A stretch of DNA of 64,000 nt, taken from NCBI GenBank assembly GCA_030789695.1, contig CM061142.1, positions 357,219,486 through 357,283,485 of the forward strand, written 5' to 3'. The notes beneath the pieces are model-generated. The model worked only from the letters and a program-made list of their open reading frames with translations. It ran no database searches and was not told the DNA's origin. The DNA is from Scilla litardierei. Its lineage: Eukaryota; Streptophyta; Magnoliopsida; Asparagales; Asparagaceae. Every line of letters starts with the position of its first letter. The first letter of the stretch is position 1. Positions 57,859 through 64,000 of the stretch are shown here, in pieces. The position numbers and the translations under genes are program-made.

Positions 57859-59737
57859 TGATTCGGGTTGAATATTGCATATTTAACCCCCCATTTAGCC
57901 CTATTTTGTGCTTATATGATGCTTAATTGGCCTCTTATACGTTCTTATTTTTAATATCATCATTTATTAGAGAAATTACTTTATTTGTGCACAAAACATG
58001 AATTTTATTGAGTATTTCTGCCTTTTTATATTTTTCATGGCTTGGTCTCGATCTCACGATTCTAACGACTATTTATTTGTATTTTTCTGAGATCTGTGCT
58101 AATTACTGTGTATTTTTGAATGTAGAATACCATTTAAATGGAGAAATACGCGAGAAATACGGTGTAAATACGAAATACGTACGTACGCTCGTTCATTGGG
58201 CGACATGTGGCCACATCCAAGCGGCTCCCGCCTAATCAGACGGAGGAGAGCGAATGAACAGCGGGCGAAGAGATGACCGTGCGATCAAGATCGGACGGCC
58301 CAGATCGGCGTTGATACGTATTCGAATGCGGGCTACGTGGCCTTCTATCAACCGTCGGATCGTGATCCAACAGTCCTCGAGCGCAGGCAAACAGCGGGCG
58401 ACGTGGCATCGTACTAGCCGTCGATCTCTCATCCGATGGCAGAGATCGGCTCCGCTCGAATTCTAAAGCGCAGCACGCCCCGCTGCGACGTGGCTTCATC
58501 CCATACGTCGATCAGCGATCCAACGGCGCTCGACAACCCCGCTTCGCCGATCCGCACAAACGAAGAGGGATGATCCTCACCGTCGCCTCGAGATCGGACT
58601 GACACGAATGATCCCGAGTTGGATTCGGAGAAACGTGGATGCGGGCGCGGATCCGATCCGCGTCGACACGTGTCGGCTCCTCAGCGCATCCCGCTTTCAT
58701 CCAACGGCCCAGAATTGCGCCGCTCGTCGGTTGCGGATCTGAGCGAGTTTTGGGTATATTTGAGCGTAAATTTCGGATCCGAACCGACTTAAAATCCCCT
58801 ATGAATACCCTAGTATTCTAGAGGGTATGGGAGACCAGTTTTGAGCGTATTTTGAGCGTATTGGAGGGGTTACAGAGCGTATTTTCGTGAGATTTTCTGG
58901 GGATTTGGAAACAGAGAATAGAGGGTCTTACAGAAGAATTTCAGAGGCTTTTTGAAGAGTTTTGGTGATAGAAATCTCAATTTTACTTCTGTATTTCACG
59001 TATTTAGCATGTATTTTGACGTTTTGATCATGTATTTGCTAATGAAACTGAGTTTTCTCATCTCCATGCATGGCTAGTGACCTCGTGTGTTGGTTGTGAT
59101 GTAGTTAGGGCTATGTGATCGTTGATTTTGTTATCTTTTCGCCCTTTATACATGTTTTAATCGCGTATTTCATCGATTTCTATGTATAATCATATTAAGT
59201 ATGCTAAGCGGAGACGTGCACATGCTTAATTGAATATGATCTGAGTAAGACTTATTCGTGATACGATCCGAGATGATGTATCGTGACCCGAGAGGGCACT
59301 TGTACGTACTTTCTTCATGAAATTGATGTTTTACGCGACTACTGTTGGGCACTCTTATTTACGTGTTTTATCGCCATACTTTCCAACGTTCTCATACCCT
59401 AGCCGGATGAGACGTTGAGTTATAGAAAAGATATTTGAAATCATCGATCACAAAACCCTTAACGAAATCACAACCGACACATGCTCCTCTTATTTGCTCT
59501 CTATTACGACTCTCCGTACTTTCTTTAGTTTTAATTCCTTGTTTACTTAAATCATCATCACAATTGTTTCACAATCGAAAGGTGGTAATTTTTCATCGCT
59601 TTATTAATCTTTTGAAATTGATTCTTTTGGCTTACAGGTCAACTGTCCCGTGGATTCGATACCTGACTCTCCAGGTTTACTACTTGATCGATCTCCTGCA
59701 CTTGGGAGTAGCACTCACATCTTTTGAGACGACATCA
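57859..59737 (+). repeat. Ath-1 3' LTR (1,879 bp)
   Basis: Equal in length to the 5' LTR, ending GACATCA before the TSD. The TATA position reads TATGAATA (58800-58807). Confidence 0.95.
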
Positions 59738-59742
59738 GTGGG
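59738..59742. repeat. Ath-1 target-site duplication, right
   Basis: gtggg, identical to 49421-49425. Confidence 0.95.
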
Positions 59743-60879
59743 AGTGAAGGAAAAGTGTGTAGACTGCATAGGTCTATCTACGGACTTAAGCCGGCATCAA
59801 GAAACTGGAACATCCATTTTGACAAAACAGTCAAAGAGTTTGGTTTTGTCAGAAATGAAGATGATCCATGTATTTATAAGAAAACCAGTGAAAATTCTTT
59901 AGTCATCCTCGTATTATACATGGATGATATTCTTATAATAGGCAACAACTTAGGAATGTTGAAGTCTGTAAAGGAATGGCTATCAACTAACTTCTCCATG
60001 CAAGACTTGGGAGAAGCATCCTACATATTAGGTGTAAAGATCTATAGAGATAGATCTAGACGGATTCTAGGTCTGTCCCAAGCCAGGTACATTGACACCA
60101 TGCGAAAACGGTTTAGCATGGAAAACAGTATGAGTGGTTCTATACCAGCCAATCATGGAATAAACCTTTCCAAGAAGATGTCTCCAACCGACTTGGAAAG
60201 GGAACATATGAGTAAGATCTCATATGCTTCAGTAGTGGGATCTATCGTGTATTCCATGATCTGTACCAGACCTGATGTTGCTTTTGCACTAGGTGCAGTA
60301 AGTCGAAATTAGTCTAACCTTGGAGAAGAAAACTGGAAAGCCGTCAAGACAATTCTTAAGTACATGCGAAGGACTAAAGACTTGGTCTTGATTTATGAAA
60401 GTGAAGAGATCAAAGTTGAAGGCTTCATAGGTTCCAGCTTTTAGAGTGATATAGATGATAGCAAATTGATCTCTGGATATGTTTTCACTCTCAATGGAGG
60501 AGCAGTCAGTTGGAAAAGTTCCAAACAAGACACTGTTGCAGACTCCACGATGGAGGCCGAGTACATAGCAGCCAATGATGCGGCAAAGGAATCTGTCTGG
60601 ATGAGAAAGTTCATAAACCAGCTGAGGATGGTGCATGCAGTTAAAGATCCAATACCTCTGTATTGTGATGATAATGCAACCATCAGTCTGGTTCAAGAAT
60701 CAAGATTCCACAAGAGATCCAAACACATTCTTCGGAAGTATCACCTGATATGGGATATTGAGAAGATGAAAGACATAGAACTCCTTAGAGTCTGTTCAGA
60801 AGACAACATAGCATATCCATTCACAAAGGCACTGGCATGTGATCGTCTGGAAAGACTAGTGTGTAAATGTGGTATGTGA
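59743..60879 (+). pseudogene. Copia-B RT (second half) and RNase H
   Basis: It continues the RT cut at 49425: KVCRLHRSIYGLKPASRNWN, the catalytic box VLYMDDILIIGNN, then FSMQDLGEASYILGVKIYRD and YASVVGSIVYSMICTRPDVA. RNase H follows with [20 protein letters not shown] and [14 protein letters not shown]. Two TAG stops (60310-60312 and about 60442-60444) both fall where relatives have glutamine. The natural stop is at 60877-60879, 24 bp before the polypurine tract. Without these stops this half would be intact. Confidence 0.9.
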
Positions 60880-60902
60880 TACCATGATAAATGGGCCTGA
60901 GT

Positions 60903-60914
60903 GCAAGTGGGAGA
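60903..60914 (+). promoter_or_regulatory. Copia-B polypurine tract
   Basis: GCAAGTGGGAGA directly before the 3' LTR start TGTTGAGAG; identical to the Copia-C tract. Confidence 0.85.
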
Positions 60915-62492
60915 TGTTGAGAGATGTATGCCCTCGAGGCAATTTATCTTTGTAAACATCTTGTTCATGAATGAAAGTATGGTATCAATTGTCTGAGTAA
61001 TTTTCTATTTATATGTTGCTTAGATAATTTCCTTAGCCTCATAGTTAGGTGATACATGTTTCGAGATTGAGATCGCGATTATGAGAAATGTCTGACCGAT
61101 AGGAGCTAGAGTCTTACAATGTTAGTGGTCATACGATGCATCAAAATAGGGATATCGGTACATCAGACAGACCATTGTGTCTTTGTCTTGATGATCTCAT
61201 AGTCATGCGACTCAGTGAAGTCGGAGATAAGAAACCGGTGCTCATTAGAGAATGAGTCCACTGAACGACCCAATAAAGAGTTATCAAATGGTTAAACATT
61301 AACTAACTGTCATTAATAACTCTCTAGTGATGATAGGAAAGTTGGTCCTTAGGAATAGAGATCATTGTATGAACCTGTGCTTCACCAGTGTCGCGTAGAT
61401 AGATGATCTAGCTTTGAGGCAAGGCCTGCTGAATGGTCTTAGGTTGGGTGACACTTGAAGCGTACATGGCGAGTAGAGATCAAGAGAGGATTCGTCTCTT
61501 CTGTTAATGGGAAGTTACTGTCGTAGGCTTCGTACAGCTTTTGGTAAAACCTTGGCCAAGGTATGTTGTAGGAAGTACAACATGTATGTACCAGAGACCT
61601 AATTATACTGGCCAGTGCTAGCTAGTGGGGTGGACAGTTTTTTCATACCCTAGACTATGCAAATGACATAATTAAAACGAAGGGACTTAAACAGCGGTAT
61701 TCGTCATGGACACAGTCAGAGTGATCCCGACAACACTTTTATCGACAAGTCAATCACAGTATTATGATACCGAAAGAGGGACGACACCTGCTGCTCATGG
61801 TTACTGTCGTCTAGGGATTTAAAGTCCCAACATGTAGTAGGGTCAGGCTGTAGGGTCTCACACCGAGTAGTATTCACATCTTAGTAATAGGAAGAATGTT
61901 AAGATGAATGCATTTGATGAAATGGAGTAATTTGTCTCACAAGTAAGTTATGAACTTAAAGCTAAAGATTTTAGCATTTGGGACAAATTAATACTAGGTA
62001 TTAAATTGACAAAGATGCATAGGAACGAAGGCAACTTCCAGAGAAATCCACAGGAAGAAACAACGTTCAAATCAGAGCTCAAACGAGCCCAAAAACGCAA
62101 AACGACGAGTGATTGGCTTGGAGGCGTGGTGCGGCTCGGGAAGCGGTTCAGCTCGAGGCGAGGCGCAGTACGGTGCGGTTCGAGAAGCGGCTCAGCTCGT
62201 GCAATGGTGCGGTTCGGGACACAGATCGAAACACTTTGCTGGTGCAAGCAAAGTTCCAGGTAAGTCAGCTTTATTTGTGCTTTTCATATTTTGCTGTAGA
62301 TTAGATCTCTCTTCGGGTTAGTCGGACCCAACACGAGTTAGTAGATTATCCTAGCTAGGGTGCATGATTCTTAGGGTTAAAGATTTATTAAATTGTTTAA
62401 TAAAGTTTCCGATGCAACCTTTTTGATTCTAATGTCCTTCCGACTTTGGACGTGCATAGTTTTTGCCCTAAGGGTCCTGGAAAAATCCAACA
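60915..62492 (+). repeat. Copia-B 3' LTR, with internal deletion
   Basis: It is 1,578 bp long, against about 2.3 kb for the 5' LTR after removing LARD-1. The missing part is at about 62100 and corresponds to 23100-23638 plus 40684-40858 of the 5' LTR. It includes the G-box palindrome block and the TATA box. Confidence 0.85.
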
Positions 62493-63360
62493 TCTATAAT
62501 CGACGATGTTACATAATCATAATTTGCATCCTTGCAGTCCAGCAGAACACGGCCAGGGATTTGTCTAGGCCATGATCACTATGCCTAGTCGAGCTAGGGT
62601 TATCCACAATACTAGTCAAAAAATACTAGATCGGATTACGGTCCATTGAAGGAAACTTATTATTCATATGTGTCCCATCAATTAGAAATGGTTTCATTAA
62701 AACTAGTTATCATATCAACTAGTTGAATCCTAAAATTCAAAATTATTATGATTGGTTAATAACTTTTATTAATGTCCTTGTCAACTGTAAGGATTATTAT
62801 GTTGCTATCCTAATCATGTATTAGGCATTTAAAGTTCAAGTTGCAACAATTTAAATCATAGCCTTATGTTCAAAATTATTATTAAAATAATTAAAATAAT
62901 AATTTGGAGAGGGCTACCCTAAACATGAATTTAATTTGTTGCTACAATTTTTAAATCATAGCATGTCCATTAAAAAATTATCTTATAATTTTTTGAAAGA
63001 TTTTAATGGCTATCCTAATAGTTTTTCTTGAATTATCACATAATCAACAAAACTAATATAATCATTATCAACTAATCAATTTAGCTAAGCATAACAAAGC
63101 AATTAAAATTTATCACATAAAATTTCCTTGCTAAATATGCAACTTAAATTTTATCTCATAATTTTAAGTTAAAACAAAAATTATCATATAATTTTAAAGA
63201 TTTAATATTAAAGTAAAATTAAATCTAATTTTCAAAACCAATTTTCGAAAATAAAAACGTTGCTTTAAAACGACAATTTTAATAGTTTAAAATTCAATCT
63301 CCATCTCATGGAGAAACATGCTACATTTTATAAATTGCAAATCATAGATCAAGTAGACCA
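62493..63360 (-). other. Copia-A 5' leader
   Basis: On the minus strand it parallels the Copia-C leader (29097-30235) and Copia-B leader: tggaccgtaatccg, the ctggccgtgttctgctggac stretch and AT-rich DNA next to the PBS. No coding frame is visible. Its left edge joins 21900 once Copia-B is removed. Confidence 0.65.
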
Positions 63361-63375
63361 TAGCTCTGATACCAA
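63361..63375 (-). promoter_or_regulatory. Copia-A primer-binding site
   Basis: The reverse complement reads TTGGTATCAGAGCTA, the tRNA-Met-type copia site, abutting the LTR end CCCAACA. Confidence 0.85.
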
Positions 63376-64000
63376 TGTTGGGTTTTCTGAGTCCTTAGGG
63401 CCATAAAATCGATGTCCGGCCTAAGTCGATCAAACGACGAAAAGAAACTAGCATCGTAAAAAACTGATTTAAAACTATTTTAAATCTAGCCCTAAAGAGA
63501 ACAACCCAAGCCAAGATCTCTACTATCCCGGGGTTGGGTCAGACCAACCCCTAAGGATAGATCTATCTAACATTTGCAATTATAAACGCATGTTTAACTT
63601 AAACTACATACCTTTCACTTCATTTTCACAGAATGCGAAGCGTCATTTTAAGCAACATTTATTTGGCCCCACGCCGCTTCTCCTAAGCCCTACCGTGTCC
63701 CGAGCCGCTCCTCGTCCCGAGTCGATCGACTTCCCGAACCGCACCGTGTCCCGAGGTAAGCAACACCATTGTCACCGCGCCAACCACGCACTGAAGAATA
63801 TTTCACCTTGAGTGGATCCTCCGTCAAGACTTCGGATCTGATCGGAGCTCCTTCGTTGCTTTTCTAAAGCCTGATTAGGACCAAAGAAGAATTTAGGGAG
63901 AGAGGGAATAATTAATTTAAGTCTTAATCCGAGCGTGCTCCAAACTTTTAAGAGCTTCTCGGATTTGGAGACTTGATGCGAGTTTTCAAGGAGAGTTTTG
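63376..64000 (-). repeat. Copia-A 5' LTR, end portion only
   Basis: The last 625 bp (on its own strand) of the LTR. It matches 9077 to about 9660 (agatctctacta, ctaaggatagatctatctaa, gcatgtttaa). The rest, including the TATA box, lies beyond the window. Confidence 0.8.

Larger units (their letters stand above)
49426..59737 (+). mobile_element. Ath-1: full-length Athila-type Ty3/gypsy retrotransposon
   Basis: A 10.3-kb element with two LTRs of exactly 1,879 bp (TGATTCGGG...GACATCA), TSD gtggg, tRNA-Asp-type PBS, gag, protease, RT, RNase H, integrase and a polypurine tract. The last 300 bp of the LTRs appear identical and the rest differs by scattered substitutions, so insertion is fairly recent. 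No env-like ORF is present between pol and the 3' LTR. Coding capacity is broken by several stops and a frameshift. It sits in the RT of Copia-B. Confidence 0.95.
21901..62492 (+). mobile_element. Copia-B: plus-strand Ty1/copia element carrying three large insertions
   Basis: Both LTRs start TGTTGAGAGATGTATGCC (21901 and 60915) and end CCAACA (41244 and 62492). A tRNA-Met-type PBS follows the 5' LTR and a polypurine tract precedes the 3' LTR. LARD-1 (in the 5' LTR), CACTA-1 (in the leader/gag) and Ath-1 (in RT) interrupt it; removing them leaves roughly 8 kb. Pol has many stops. It sits inside the internal region of Copia-A. The expected TSD is poor (gatat at 21896-21900 against tctat at 62493-62497, three of five bases), so either the site has decayed or an end is misplaced. 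Confidence 0.8.
9077..64000 (-). mobile_element. Copia-A: minus-strand Ty1/copia element, heavily interrupted, runs off right edge
   Basis: The 3' LTR end lies at 9077 (tgttggg, the reverse complement of CCCAACA) and the matching 5' LTR end at 63376 is followed by a tRNA-Met-type primer-binding site, so both LTR termini face as expected for a minus-strand element. The pieces are 9077-11021 and 18903-19192 (3' LTR), 19193-21900 (3' internal), 62493-63375 (5' internal) and 63376-64000 (start of 5' LTR). The 21900 and 62493 edges join in register when aligned with the related Copia-C leader near 30230. Copia-T and Copia-B account for the interruptions. Pol is reduced to decayed scraps. The TSD cannot be checked because the far end is outside the window. 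Confidence 0.75.

Noticed and set aside
60289..60968. Minus-strand frames of 75-135 codons
   Set aside because: Antisense shadows of the Copia-B RNase H on the plus strand.

Overview
This window is nuclear DNA of a land plant, almost certainly a flowering plant, from a transposon-dense intergenic or heterochromatic region. The evidence is plant-type Ty1/copia and Ty3/gypsy LTR retrotransposons (Athila-, Tat- and Tork-like proteins), primer-binding sites matching plant tRNA-Met and tRNA-Asp, a CACTA-like DNA transposon, and broken pieces of plant nuclear genes (casein kinase 1, receptor-like kinase, NRAMP, cytochrome b561/DOMON). The species cannot be named from the sequence. I see no intact host gene, no rRNA or tRNA gene and no CRISPR array.

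Layout. Positions 1-6823 hold the right part of a defective Athila-like Ty3/gypsy element (Ath-d): gag/protease, a large pol deletion, a small extra ORF, three polypurine-like tracts and a 3' LTR with an internal tandem duplication. Positions 6824-9076 hold remnants of a Tat/Retand-like gypsy element (LTR-like DNA plus a minus-strand reverse transcriptase piece). From 9077 to beyond the right edge there is one large nest whose layers can be peeled using target-site duplications (TSDs) and LTR pairs.

Nest. Copia-A (minus strand) begins at 9077 and its 5' LTR runs off the window at 64000. Its 3' LTR is split by Copia-T (11022-18902, minus, Tork-like, two 605-bp LTRs, nearly complete gag-pol). 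Its internal region is split at 21900/62493 by Copia-B (21901-62492, plus). Copia-B carries three insertions. LARD-1 (23639-40678, TSD gcacc) lies in its 5' LTR and is itself split by Copia-C (26534-35597, TSD ataag). CACTA-1 (42003-46932) lies in its leader/gag region. Ath-1 (49426-59737, a full-length Athila with two 1,879-bp LTRs, TSD gtggg) lies in its reverse transcriptase. The deepest point is five insertions down if the host gypsy remnant is counted as the first layer.

Most notable content. CACTA-1 has no visible transposase. It carries fragments of four unrelated nuclear genes, all on the minus strand, with introns and splice sites still visible; the first retains the start codon and 5' leader of a casein kinase 1 gene. 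Ath-1 has an in-frame 27-nt insertion in pol that copies its own primer-binding-site region. The three related copia families A, B and C each carry a GC-rich, palindrome-rich block of different sequence at about the same place, roughly 300 bp upstream of the LTR TATA box. All boundaries, matches and lineage names were read by eye without database searches.
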